DNA of 64,000 bases from Cyanobacteria bacterium FACHB-502 (GTDB taxonomy: Bacteria > Cyanobacteriota > Cyanobacteriia > Elainellales > Elainellaceae). Numbering within the stretch: the first letter of the stretch is position 1; the number at the start of each line of letters is the position of its first letter. The DNA is taken from positions 62,001 to 126,000 of the forward strand of contig JACJNZ010000029.1 of NCBI GenBank assembly GCA_014695325.1, in the 5' to 3' direction. Shown piece by piece: positions 57,000 to 64,000 of the stretch. Under the pieces are notes generated by a model. It had not been told where the DNA came from. It made no database searches and saw only the letters and a program-made list of their open reading frames with translations. The position numbers and the translations under genes were made by a program.

Positions 57000-57599
57000 T
57001 CAATCCCCCCGACCCCCAATCGCCCTCAAACTCTGACACCGCACCTGTTCCTCCACCGTGATCGATCGCCCTTCCAGTAAAGCAACCGCCTCGATCGCCT
57101 CGATCAAATATCGGGCTGCCTCTGTGCTGGTGTAACCTCTTCGCTGGGCGATTGCGATCGCTTCTTCGTCTGCCAGTTGGGACTGCTCCAGGCTGCGGCT
57201 TTTGCGCCAGATCTGGCTAGCTGCCAGAAACGTGAGTCCAGTGGTTACAACAATGCCTGCGGGGTCAGAACGCAAAAATTCCCAGCCGATCGCCGCAAAT
57301 CCAACTGCCGTGAGTCCCTGATACAGGCTGGGTTTAAACCAGTCAATCGAGAGTAGCCAGCTTACCTTTTGCAGCAGCAGCAGATCGCGCTGAGGTTGGG
57401 TCAGCATTTGCCAGCGGTCAAAGTTGATGGCGATCGGGCGAGATTCGCTCCAGGGCAGTGGAACCTTTGCAGCAATAACTTGCGGCTGATTCGGTTTGCT
57501 GACAATTTTGCAGTACATCCGCCCGGAAGCAGGCATCAGGTCAATCAGCCGGTATTGTTCATCGCCTTTTTCATTACCTGAAACAGGAGTTCCTTCCAT
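57000..57599 (-). CDS. DUF3318 family cyanobacterial protein
   Basis: 199 residues from the ATG at 57599, with AAAAGG five bases upstream. The first 75 residues contain YRLIDLMPASGRMYCKIVSK and IAINFDRWQMLTQPQRDLL, the recognisable DUF3318 features; a hydrophobic hairpin spans about 93-130 (GLTAVGFAAIGWEF, GIVVTTGLTFLAAS); and the C-terminus is helical (EAARYLIEAIEAVALLEGRS). Likely a membrane protein with cytosolic ends; function unknown. It lies 26 bp after the M20 peptidase gene on the same strand, so the two are probably one transcript. Confidence 0.8.
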   Translation of the reverse strand: MEGTPVSGNEKGDEQYRLIDLMPASGRMYCKIVSKPNQPQVIAAKVPLPWSESRPIAINFDRWQMLTQPQRDLLLLQKVSWLLSIDWFKPSLYQGLTAVGFAAIGWEFLRSDPAGIVVTTGLTFLAASQIWRKSRSLEQSQLADEEAIAIAQRRGYTSTEAARYLIEAIEAVALLEGRSITVEEQVRCQSLRAIGGRGD

Positions 57600-57625
57600 A
57601 GATGCCTTTTCCAAACATCCGCTTA

Positions 57626-58837
57626 TCAAGAGCAGAACTTTTCAACGCAGCGAGCAAAAATTTCAACACCCATTCCCAGAGCCGTCTCATCAAAATCAAA
57701 TCGGGGGTGATGATGCGGATACGCCAGCCCTTTGCTGAGGTTTGCCGAGCCAAGGAAGAAATAGCAGCCGGGAACTTCCTGCAAAAAGTACGACATATCT
57801 TCGCCGCCCATGGTCTGACAGTCGGGCACAATGCCGATCGGCGTTTCTACCACTTCTTCAGCGATCGATCGCACAAGCTGAGCAATGGCGCGATCGTTGA
57901 TCACAGGCGGATAAAATTCGTCGTAGTCCAGATGATAGGTTGCGCCATGGCTCTGGCAGATACCTGAAATAATTTGCGCCATCCGTTCGCGGAAAAATCC
58001 TTTCAGGCTGGGGTCAAAGTAGCGCACGGTTCCGGTCATTCGCGCCGTGTCTGCAATCACGTTGTTGGCATGTCCGGCATGGAGTGATCCAACCGTCACC
58101 ACTCCGGCTTTGAGCGGATCAACATTGCGAGAGACGATCGTTTGCAGCGCATTCACAATTTGGGCACTAACCACAATGGCATCGATCGTTTGCTGCGGAA
58201 TTGCGCCATGTCCGCCACGTCCCTGAATCGTGCAGTCAAACAGCTCTACCGCCGCCATGAGTGCCCCTTCCCGAACGCCCACCGTTCCAAGCGGCAGGTT
58301 GTTCCACAGGTGCAGCCCAATTACAGCATCAACTTTAGGGTTTTGCAGGACGCCCGCCTGAATCATCGGCTCTGCACCACCTGGACCTTCTTCCGCAGGC
58401 TGAAAGATAAACTTCACCGTTCCGGCAAATCGCTCTGGATGCTGCGACAGGTAATAAACCGTGCCAAGGGCGATCGTCGTATGTCCATCATGTCCGCAGG
58501 CGTGCATTTTGCCAGGATGCTGCGATCGATAAGCAACTTCGTTTTCTTCCTGAATTGGCAGCGCGTCCATATCTGCCCGAATTGCCAGAACAGGCCCAGG
58601 CTGGCTACCCGTGACAGTTGCTACAATGCCTGTTTGAGCAATGCCCGTCTGGTATGCAATGCCCCATTCCTGCAGCTTTTGCGCCACAAACTCCGCCGTG
58701 AGCTGCTCCTCAAATCCCAATTCTGGACGCTGATGCAGGGTGCGCCGCCATTCGACTAACTGCGGCTGAAGCGACTGAATTTCAGCGCGAATTCGAGATA
58801 AATTGACAGTGAGCGCGGGAAGGGACGTAGAAACCAT
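57626..58837 (-). CDS. M20D amidohydrolase (N-acyl amino acid/hippurate hydrolase type)
   Basis: 403 residues, metal-dependent hydrolase releasing amino acids from N-acyl or auxin-type conjugates. Metal ligands: CGHDGH (114-119), Glu149-Glu150 in FQPAEEGPGGA (general base and metal), and a late His in the C-terminal half. RADMDALPIQE (87-97) is the family's strand-turn motif. The lid domain starts near 187 (VREGALMAA). Related cyanobacterial enzymes are named hippurate hydrolase or N-acyl-L-amino acid amidohydrolase; the true substrate is not shown. Start ATG at 58837. The DUF3318 gene follows. Confidence 0.92.
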   Translation of the reverse strand: MVSTSLPALTVNLSRIRAEIQSLQPQLVEWRRTLHQRPELGFEEQLTAEFVAQKLQEWGIAYQTGIAQTGIVATVTGSQPGPVLAIRADMDALPIQEENEVAYRSQHPGKMHACGHDGHTTIALGTVYYLSQHPERFAGTVKFIFQPAEEGPGGAEPMIQAGVLQNPKVDAVIGLHLWNNLPLGTVGVREGALMAAVELFDCTIQGRGGHGAIPQQTIDAIVVSAQIVNALQTIVSRNVDPLKAGVVTVGSLHAGHANNVIADTARMTGTVRYFDPSLKGFFRERMAQIISGICQSHGATYHLDYDEFYPPVINDRAIAQLVRSIAEEVVETPIGIVPDCQTMGGEDMSYFLQEVPGCYFFLGSANLSKGLAYPHHHPRFDFDETALGMGVEIFARCVEKFCS

Positions 58838-58968
58838 AATTGCTTAAAAAATATTTCTTTTCTCTAACTTAACCGATCGCAGCAATCGTATGCTTCATCG
58901 TTCCCCGAAGAGATAATTGCTCCCTCCTTACATTCTCCTATTCACTCCTCAAGCCTCATCTGCCCTTC

Positions 58969-59595
58969 ATGCCCCTGCCTGCCCTACCCGAAGGCTACCT
59001 TTTGCGTCCTGCGGTTGCCGCCGATCGTAGGCAAATTCACCGCTTGTTGCAAAACTTTGAGCGCGAAACCAATCGTCCCATGCACCAATGGCAATTTCTG
59101 GGCTGGAGTGTGGTCACTGCCGTTTTATTTTGGATGATGGTGACTGTGGGAGTGGCAGTCGTGCTGCTGGCGATCGTTGCCCTGAGCAGCTCGCTTTTCT
59201 GGATACAGATCAGTCCCTTGATTTCTAATGACTGGAAGCAATATTGGGTCATTGTCGATTGCTTCGCAGTTCCTCGGAGTAGTCGCTCCGTAGAAAAGCC
59301 ATCGGGAAAGCTAATTGCCTGCGGTAAACTCTGCCGCTATCGCCATTACTCGCTGCTGTTTAACCTGCTGGTTGCGCCTGCCTATCGCCACTACGGGTTT
59401 GGCTCAATTCTGGTGGATGCGCTGAGCCAAAAAGCAGTCAAACCGCTTTATCTTGCTTGCCATACTAATCGCGTTAGTTTTTACACCCGATTGAGGTTTG
59501 AGCCGATCGCTGCAAAAGAACTTCCGGCAAGCGTGCGAAATGCTCTGGGAATTACACCCCGCTCAAAGCTGCTTGCATTAAAGCTGGATCGCTAA
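58969..59595 (+). CDS. GNAT acetyltransferase with an internal membrane segment
   Basis: 208 residues. The first 30 residues (LRPAVAADRRQIHRLLQNF) look like the GNAT opening strand and helix, but a long hydrophobic stretch at 43-85 (GWSVVTAVLFWMMVTVGVAV, then VLLLAIVALSSSLFWI) is inserted before the rest of the fold. The acetyl-CoA motif VAPAYRHYGFGSILVDAL (about 136-153) and the ending NRVSFYTRLRFEPI are then present. This suggests a membrane-tethered acetyltransferase, an uncommon layout. The substrate is unknown. A hairpin terminator follows. Confidence 0.8.
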   Translation: MPLPALPEGYLLRPAVAADRRQIHRLLQNFERETNRPMHQWQFLGWSVVTAVLFWMMVTVGVAVVLLAIVALSSSLFWIQISPLISNDWKQYWVIVDCFAVPRSSRSVEKPSGKLIACGKLCRYRHYSLLFNLLVAPAYRHYGFGSILVDALSQKAVKPLYLACHTNRVSFYTRLRFEPIAAKELPASVRNALGITPRSKLLALKLDR

Positions 59596-59633
59596 AAAGA
59601 GCAAAAAAGGCAGAAAAAGAACAAAAGAAAAAA

Positions 59634-59674
59634 CCTCCGGGAGTCTTGCCTTGTTTCGACCCCAGAGGCTTTTT
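59634..59674 (+). terminator. Rho-independent terminator of the GNAT gene
   Basis: CCTCCGGG pairs with CCCCAGAGG (one mismatch) over an 18-base loop and is followed by CTTTTT. The preceding A-run makes it potentially bidirectional. Confidence 0.75.
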
Positions 59675-60164
59675 CTACTTTTCCTCACACCTTGATTACA
59701 ACAATAACGAGTCAATTCCGCCTCCAGCCTTTACTTGTGACACTTTATCCGGTGGCACAGAGATAAGCCTACCTAAAGGAGTAGTAGCCAGAAAGACGAT
59801 CGCGTAAAACCTTGGTTAAACCAATGCAAACAGATTCAACACGACTACAAAGATCCATGAATAATCGTCAATAAATAAACCCAGAAGATTGAGCGACATA
59901 AAAAGCTGTAGTACGTTGCAAACAAGTAATTATTCAAAAAATAGCGCAATGTAATGAAATCTAGACAAAATTGCAAACTGTGATGGAATGCAATTGACAA
60001 AAAACTAGAAGAAATTAAAGTTAATTATTAAGTAGGCGATTTGTTTTACTCGATCGATTAACCTGTTAAAGATTAAACGCAAAGATCTGACAGAAAAATC
60101 TGACCCAAAGATCCGATCCAAAGATCAAACATAAGGATTCAACAATCACTTCAGGAGAAAAAGA
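59675..60164. other. AT-rich leader of the dihydropyrimidinase-like gene
   Basis: About 490 bp, strongly AT-rich, without a supported gene. The last 100 bp hold a four-unit AAAGATC array (60080-60132) and then AGGAG eight bases before the next start. The length and composition suggest a regulatory leader. Confidence 0.5.
60080..60132. repeat. Imperfect 13-14-bp tandem array
   Basis: caaagatctgacag, aaaaatctgaccc, aaagatccgatcc, aaagatcaaacat: four diverging copies just upstream of the hydrolase ribosome-binding site. Confidence 0.8.
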
Positions 60165-61574
60165 ATGACCGAAACCTTAATTCAAGGAGGAAGAATTATT
60201 ACCGCAGTTGATGATTATCGAGCCGATATTTTGATTAAAGATGGCAGAATTGATACGATCGCCCGTGAAATCCACTCCGACACAGCAACCGTTCATGATG
60301 CCAGCAATTTGTTCGTGCTGCCGGGCGGCGTCGATGTTCATACCCACATGGAGTTTCCGCTGGGATCTGCCGAAACGTGCGATACCTTTGAAACCGGAAC
60401 GCGATCGGCTGCCTTTGGCGGCACAACCACGATCATCGATTTCGCGCTGCAAAAAAAAGGAGAAACTCCCAAACAGACACTTGATCAGCGATTAGCCGTC
60501 GCCCAGCCCAAAGCCTGCGTAGACTATAGCTTCCACCTGATCCTGACCCATATTACGCCCCAAACCTTAGCAGAATTACCCGATTTAATTAACCGCGACG
60601 GCATTTCCAGCTTCAAGATGTTTATGGCGTATCCTGGCGTACTGATGGTTGAAGATGCAGACATTTTTCGATCGATGCGAACCGTGGGCAATCACGGCGG
60701 CATGATCAACCTACATGCAGAAAACGGCGGCGTAATTCAGGTTCTGATCGAAGAGGCTCTGGCACAGGGCAATACTTCACCCAAATATCACTCGCTCACC
60801 CGCCCCCGCATCATGGAAGCCGAAGCCACCCATCGCGCAATTCGATTAGCAGAGCTGGCAGAAATCCCCGTATATATCGTGCATCTCTCTGCTAAAGAAG
60901 CCTTAGATGCCGTTGTGGAAGCCCGGGATCGCGGTATTGAAGCTTATGCTGAAACCTGCCCCCACTATCTGTTTCTCACGATCGAGGAATATGATCGCCC
61001 TGGCTTTGAAGCTGCAAAATTTGTCATGACCCCGCCGCTCCGCGAAGCTGATTGCCAGCATGCCCTTTGGCGCGGGCTTAAGTTCGACGATCTACAGATT
61101 GTGTCTACGGATCACTGCCCGTTTTGCTTTAATGAAAATCCGTTTGGCATCAATCGATCGAAACAGTTGGGGCGCGACAATTTTGAGCAAATTCCGAACG
61201 GTGCGCCCGGCGTCGAGCTACGGATTCCGCTTTTATTTGATGGCGGCGTGCTTACTCATCGCCTATCACTCAATCGATTTGTGCAGCTTACCGCAACTGC
61301 TCCTGCAAAAATGTTTGGACTGTTTCCTCGTAAAGGCACGATCGCCGTCGGCAGCGATGCAGATATCATTCTGTTTGACCCCCAAAAATCCCACATTATC
61401 AGCGCCAGCACTCACCATTCCAACGTGGACTATTCCCTTTACGAAGGGCGATTGGTCACGGGCAAAGTCGAGAAAGTTTTTTTGCGCGGCAAACTGATTG
61501 TGGATGGTGATCAGTGGTACGGCACACCCGGAAGCGGTCAATTTCTGCGGCGATCGGCTTCGGGAAGGGTGTGA
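60165..61574 (+). CDS. Dihydropyrimidinase/hydantoinase-type cyclic amidohydrolase
   Basis: 469 residues, binuclear zinc amidohydrolase opening cyclic ureides such as dihydrouracil or hydantoins. Metal ligands His59 and His61 are in VDVHTHMEFP; the carboxylated bridging Lys151 is in SSFKMFMAYPG; further ligands lie in INLHAEN and YIVHLSA; the last Asp is in STDHCPF. The length and C-terminal swapping tail (GTPGSGQFLRR) are normal for dihydropyrimidinase. Start ATG at 60165 with AGGAG upstream. The next gene is convergent, so it stands as a single unit. Pyrimidine breakdown is the likely role, but hydantoin or allantoin analogues are possible. Confidence 0.92.
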   Translation: MTETLIQGGRIITAVDDYRADILIKDGRIDTIAREIHSDTATVHDASNLFVLPGGVDVHTHMEFPLGSAETCDTFETGTRSAAFGGTTTIIDFALQKKGETPKQTLDQRLAVAQPKACVDYSFHLILTHITPQTLAELPDLINRDGISSFKMFMAYPGVLMVEDADIFRSMRTVGNHGGMINLHAENGGVIQVLIEEALAQGNTSPKYHSLTRPRIMEAEATHRAIRLAELAEIPVYIVHLSAKEALDAVVEARDRGIEAYAETCPHYLFLTIEEYDRPGFEAAKFVMTPPLREADCQHALWRGLKFDDLQIVSTDHCPFCFNENPFGINRSKQLGRDNFEQIPNGAPGVELRIPLLFDGGVLTHRLSLNRFVQLTATAPAKMFGLFPRKGTIAVGSDADIILFDPQKSHIISASTHHSNVDYSLYEGRLVTGKVEKVFLRGKLIVDGDQWYGTPGSGQFLRRSASGRV

Positions 61575-61614
61575 TCTCGATGACCCCTGACAATCGTATC
61601 AGCGTATCTATTGT

Positions 61615-62070
61615 CTAAGCGAGGATGGTTGCGCCCCGAAAGTAGTCTTCAATTTGGCGATCGTGATCGTGCGACAAGTCTCCTTGAGGAATATCAGTCG
61701 GCAAAAACGCTCGAATCGCCATTACTTCCAGCGAGTCCTGGATCTGCATTGTGCCATCCACCATTGCCTCAACCAGCACACAGATCGAATGAAAGCGGGA
61801 ATCGCGTTCTGGACTGGAATACACGCCCACGAGCCGCTTGATTTCAACGAGCGACAGTCCGGTTTCTTCGGCTAGCTCTCGCCGCACGGCAGAAGGAATA
61901 TCTTCGCCCCAATCCACAATGCCGCCGGGCAGACTCCACTTACCGTTATCACGACGCTGAATCAGCACAATCCTTCCATCGGGCAGAATTGGAACAATAC
62001 TCGTACCCGTAATTGGATGTCTAAACACAAGTCCCAGAGCTGTCTGGAGATACCGCTGTAGCTGTTGCAT
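61615..62070 (-). CDS. Nudix hydrolase
   Basis: 151 residues from the ATG at 62070. The Nudix box is complete: GGIVDWGEDIPSAVRRELAE followed by ETGLS (GX5EX7REUXEEXGU). The opening VFRHPITGTSIVPILPDGRI and the middle GKWSLPGG fit ADP-sugar or MutT-type enzymes. It cleaves a nucleoside diphosphate derivative in the cytosol; the exact substrate is not evident. It is convergent with the dihydropyrimidinase-like gene. Confidence 0.9.
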   Translation of the reverse strand: MQQLQRYLQTALGLVFRHPITGTSIVPILPDGRIVLIQRRDNGKWSLPGGIVDWGEDIPSAVRRELAEETGLSLVEIKRLVGVYSSPERDSRFHSICVLVEAMVDGTMQIQDSLEVMAIRAFLPTDIPQGDLSHDHDRQIEDYFRGATILA

Positions 62071-62147
62071 AATCAAAAAGGGGCAGGTCTACTAATTCTC
62101 TCGTTCAAGTTGATGCGTTCAAAAGTCATTTCAGCCACAAAGCAGGA

Positions 62148-62621
62148 TTAGGCAGCACGGATTGCCCCCAGATCGGCTAACACCTCAGACGCATGGTTAT
62201 CGGGCTTTACTTTCAGGTACACCTTTTCGATCTTGCCATCCGGGTTAATCAGAAATGTATTGCGGCTAACGCCCAGATATTCCTTGCCCATAAACTTTTT
62301 CAAGCCATAGCTCTCGTAGGCGGTAGCGACATGACCCTCTACATCAGTGAGCAGTGGAAAGGGCAGGCTGTATTTTCTCGCAAATTTATTGTGGCATTTT
62401 GCATCATCTGTGCTGATTCCCAGCACCACCACATCGCTGGATTGATAGTCTGAGTAAAAATCTCGGAAGCTACAGGCTTCTTTAGTGCAGCCCGGCGTGT
62501 TGTCGCGAGGATAGAAATACAGCACAACCCATTGACCGCGATGGTCTGTGAGTTGAACCAGGTTGCCATCGGCATCAGGTAGGCTAAAGTTGGGAGCGGA
62601 GTCACCGGGCTGGAGAGGCAT
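62148..62621 (-). CDS. bcp: Thioredoxin-dependent peroxiredoxin, Bcp/PrxQ type
   Basis: 157 residues. The peroxidatic Cys45 and resolving Cys50 lie in NTPGCTKEACSFRD, five residues apart as in alpha-type PrxQ enzymes that form an intramolecular disulfide. PNFSLPDADG and VVLYFYPRD are the thioredoxin-fold start. It reduces hydrogen peroxide and organic hydroperoxides using thioredoxin. Start ATG at 62621. It is on the same strand as the Nudix gene, 77 bp upstream of it, possibly co-transcribed. Confidence 0.95.
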   Translation of the reverse strand: MPLQPGDSAPNFSLPDADGNLVQLTDHRGQWVVLYFYPRDNTPGCTKEACSFRDFYSDYQSSDVVVLGISTDDAKCHNKFARKYSLPFPLLTDVEGHVATAYESYGLKKFMGKEYLGVSRNTFLINPDGKIEKVYLKVKPDNHASEVLADLGAIRAA

Positions 62622-62826
62622 TGCTTTCTGGATTACTTTTCTGAGTTACGTTTCTGAATTACAGTCCTTCGACAACGATCGCGATCCTTCCTGGCTCTTG
62701 ACTATAGCGCAGCGGTCAAACTTCTGACTAAGGGCGCAGCCCCTACAGGACATTCCTCACGCGATCAAAAAAGGCTGCAATAATAATTCTAATTTTAGGG
62801 CGAATGAAACCGCTTGCTTGAACGAC

Positions 62827-63501
62827 ATGACTGCTAATAAGGCTGTAGACGAGAATGGTGTTCCCTTTCCTTCCTGCACCATCAATGATGGAAACAATAA
62901 TGACGGAAGAAATGATGAGAATCGTTTTGATTTGGCAAAAGGCGCATCGTCCGCGAAAGCTGATCTGCGTCGCTCGCTCCTGAAAGCCCGACAATCCCTA
63001 CCCCAGTCCGTTTGGCGTGAGAAGAGTGATCGGCTCTGTGCCCACTTGCAGCAGTGGGAAGGATTCCAGCGATCGCACACCATCCTGGCATATCTGAGCT
63101 TTCGGCAAGAACCCGACCTCAGCCCGCTCTTTTTGACGCCGCACCGCTGGGGGCTGCCTCGCTGTGTGGGCAAATCGCTTTCCTGGCATCTCTGGTCGCC
63201 TCAGTTTCCACTTCAGCCTGGCAGCTACGGCATTCTAGAACCCCAGGCAGATGCTCCGCTGATTCAGCCCCAAGCGGTTGATTTAATTCTGGTTCCGGCA
63301 GTGGCTTGCGATGTGAAGGGCTATCGCCTGGGCTACGGCGGCGGATTTTACGATCGCCTACTCAGTTCCCCTGCCTGGAGCAATAAACCGACGATCGGCA
63401 TTGTGTTTGAGTTTGCTCGGCTCCCGCAGTTGCCCACCGACCCGTGGGATCGACCGCTCAATGGCATCTGTACCGAGTTCGGCTTGTTTCTGAAGCGATA
63501 A
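62827..63501 (+). CDS. 5-formyltetrahydrofolate cyclo-ligase
   Basis: ATP-dependent enzyme returning 5-formyl-THF to 5,10-methenyl-THF. 224 residues from ATG 62827 (a TTG at 62818 is also in frame). The first 45 residues are polar and not family-like, so the domain begins near KADLRRSLLKARQ. Conserved pieces: ILAYLSFRQEPDL, VDLILVPAVACDVKGYRLGY with GGGFYDR, the phosphate-binding loop. The C-terminus PLNGICTEFGLF is usual. The gene is convergent with the WD40 gene 19 bp away. Confidence 0.92.
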   Translation: MTANKAVDENGVPFPSCTINDGNNNDGRNDENRFDLAKGASSAKADLRRSLLKARQSLPQSVWREKSDRLCAHLQQWEGFQRSHTILAYLSFRQEPDLSPLFLTPHRWGLPRCVGKSLSWHLWSPQFPLQPGSYGILEPQADAPLIQPQAVDLILVPAVACDVKGYRLGYGGGFYDRLLSSPAWSNKPTIGIVFEFARLPQLPTDPWDRPLNGICTEFGLFLKR

Positions 63502-63520
63502 TCTTTGGGAAAATCAGTTT

Positions 63521-64000
63521 TTATAGCGGCAGTTTGGGGCACTGGTCAAATGACAGGTTCAGGTAGCGGCTACATTCTTCCGAGGTGAGTTGGCGCGGCG
63601 TGCGTTCCTGTGCTAGCGAAAGCAAATGACCCCAGGTAGCTGCCCAGAGATAAACCTGCCCGGTTGGAGTGAGTGTCGCTACATACTGACCATCTGGGCT
63701 AAAGGCAGCCTGTACGAGCGGTTGCAGCCCGTCTTGCTGTCGAGGTGGATTCAGCAATGCCTGCTGCTGTCCAGTTCGAGCATTCCAGACGATCGCTGTT
63801 CCATCTGCGCTTGCAGTCACGATCAAGTCGCCAACCGGGCTGTATTGCACATCCGCGATCTTTTTTTGATGCCCTGCTAGCACAAACTGCAGTTGCCCCG
63901 TTGCTCGATCATAGATTCTGGCTTTGCCATCTTCACTGCCCGTGACAATTTGCTGTCTCTCTGGGCTAAAACTGCTGCTCGTCACTGCTGTATCGTGAGT
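63521..64000 (-). CDS. WD40-repeat protein, C-terminal part (cut by window edge)
   Basis: Open through the right edge; 159 codons visible. Three WD repeats are readable (SFSPERQQIVTGSEDGKARI; VQYSPVGDLIVTASADGTAI; AAFSPDGQYVATLTPTGQVY). The tail RQLTSEECSRYLNLSFDQCP resembles the conserved end (LTPEECxRYL) of cyanobacterial WD40 proteins, which are often fused to an NB-ARC or NACHT NTPase. The upstream domain is not in the window. Confidence 0.88.
   Translation of the reverse strand, partial: THDTAVTSSSFSPERQQIVTGSEDGKARIYDRATGQLQFVLAGHQKKIADVQYSPVGDLIVTASADGTAIVWNARTGQQQALLNPPRQQDGLQPLVQAAFSPDGQYVATLTPTGQVYLWAATWGHLLSLAQERTPRQLTSEECSRYLNLSFDQCPKLPL

Noticed and set aside
59670-59700. Possible Yfr1-like small RNA (ttcctcacacc)
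   Set aside because: Only a partial match to the recalled CUCCUCACAC core and no matching flanking hairpin.

Overview
This is a chromosomal segment of a cyanobacterium. The evidence is a gene for the aerobic chlorophyll cyclase AcsF, a UirS/Etr1-like ethylene-domain and cyanobacteriochrome-like sensor kinase, Tab2 and DUF3318 proteins, SepF, a glgX-treZ-treY glycogen-to-trehalose set, and dense GCGATCG/CGATCGC words typical of HIP1-rich cyanobacterial genomes. The gene content suggests a filamentous lineage, but I cannot fix a genus. No phage or complete insertion sequence is visible, and there is no CRISPR array.

Layout. 1-10.9 kb (minus): the start of a modular natural-product cluster. A giant loading-plus-extension protein (adenylate ligase, ACP, KS, malonyl-type AT, DH, ER, KR, ACP) is followed 20 bp downstream by a second PKS whose KS runs off the left edge. 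11.1-12.4 kb: initiator tRNA-Met and acsF, each with its own hairpin terminator. 13.2-20.9 kb: cell-envelope genes (AMIN/Amidase_3 amidase, apolipoprotein N-acyltransferase), a lipoprotein with a degenerate beta-lactamase fold, a low-complexity-tail membrane protein and a CSP41-like Rossmann protein. 21-29.5 kb: GNAT, MFS exporter, SGNH hydrolase, a 46-residue membrane peptide, an ABC exporter, GT2 glycosyltransferase and a P-loop GTPase. 30-35 kb: a two-gene signalling unit, in which a hybrid histidine kinase is followed 8 bp later by a REC-GGDEF-EAL protein. 35.5-42.8 kb: glgX, treZ, treY. 43-46 kb: sepF, tab2-like, tldE-like. 46.6-52.5 kb: a kinase-like protein, a cyanobacterial hypothetical protein and a GH38 alpha-mannosidase. 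52.5-56.6 kb: an AT-rich accessory block with a HicBA toxin-antitoxin pair, a helix-turn-helix/NACHT NTPase and a divergent small membrane protein, possibly an antiviral island. 57-64 kb: DUF3318, M20 amidohydrolase, a membrane GNAT, dihydropyrimidinase-like hydrolase, Nudix, Bcp/PrxQ, 5-formyl-THF cyclo-ligase and the C-terminal end of a WD40 protein.

The most distinctive feature is repeat biology. Two families of dispersed repeats occur both between genes and in frame inside genes (PKS, amidase, Lnt, GlgX, GH38). In addition, at least eighteen short tandem duplications of period 9-24 bp are scattered through spacers and, in frame, through coding sequence. Together they suggest that small duplications and mini-element insertions are a major source of new linker peptide in this genome. 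The most likely undescribed systems are the PKS pathway, the ethylene/light-to-c-di-GMP signalling pair and the HTH-NACHT locus.
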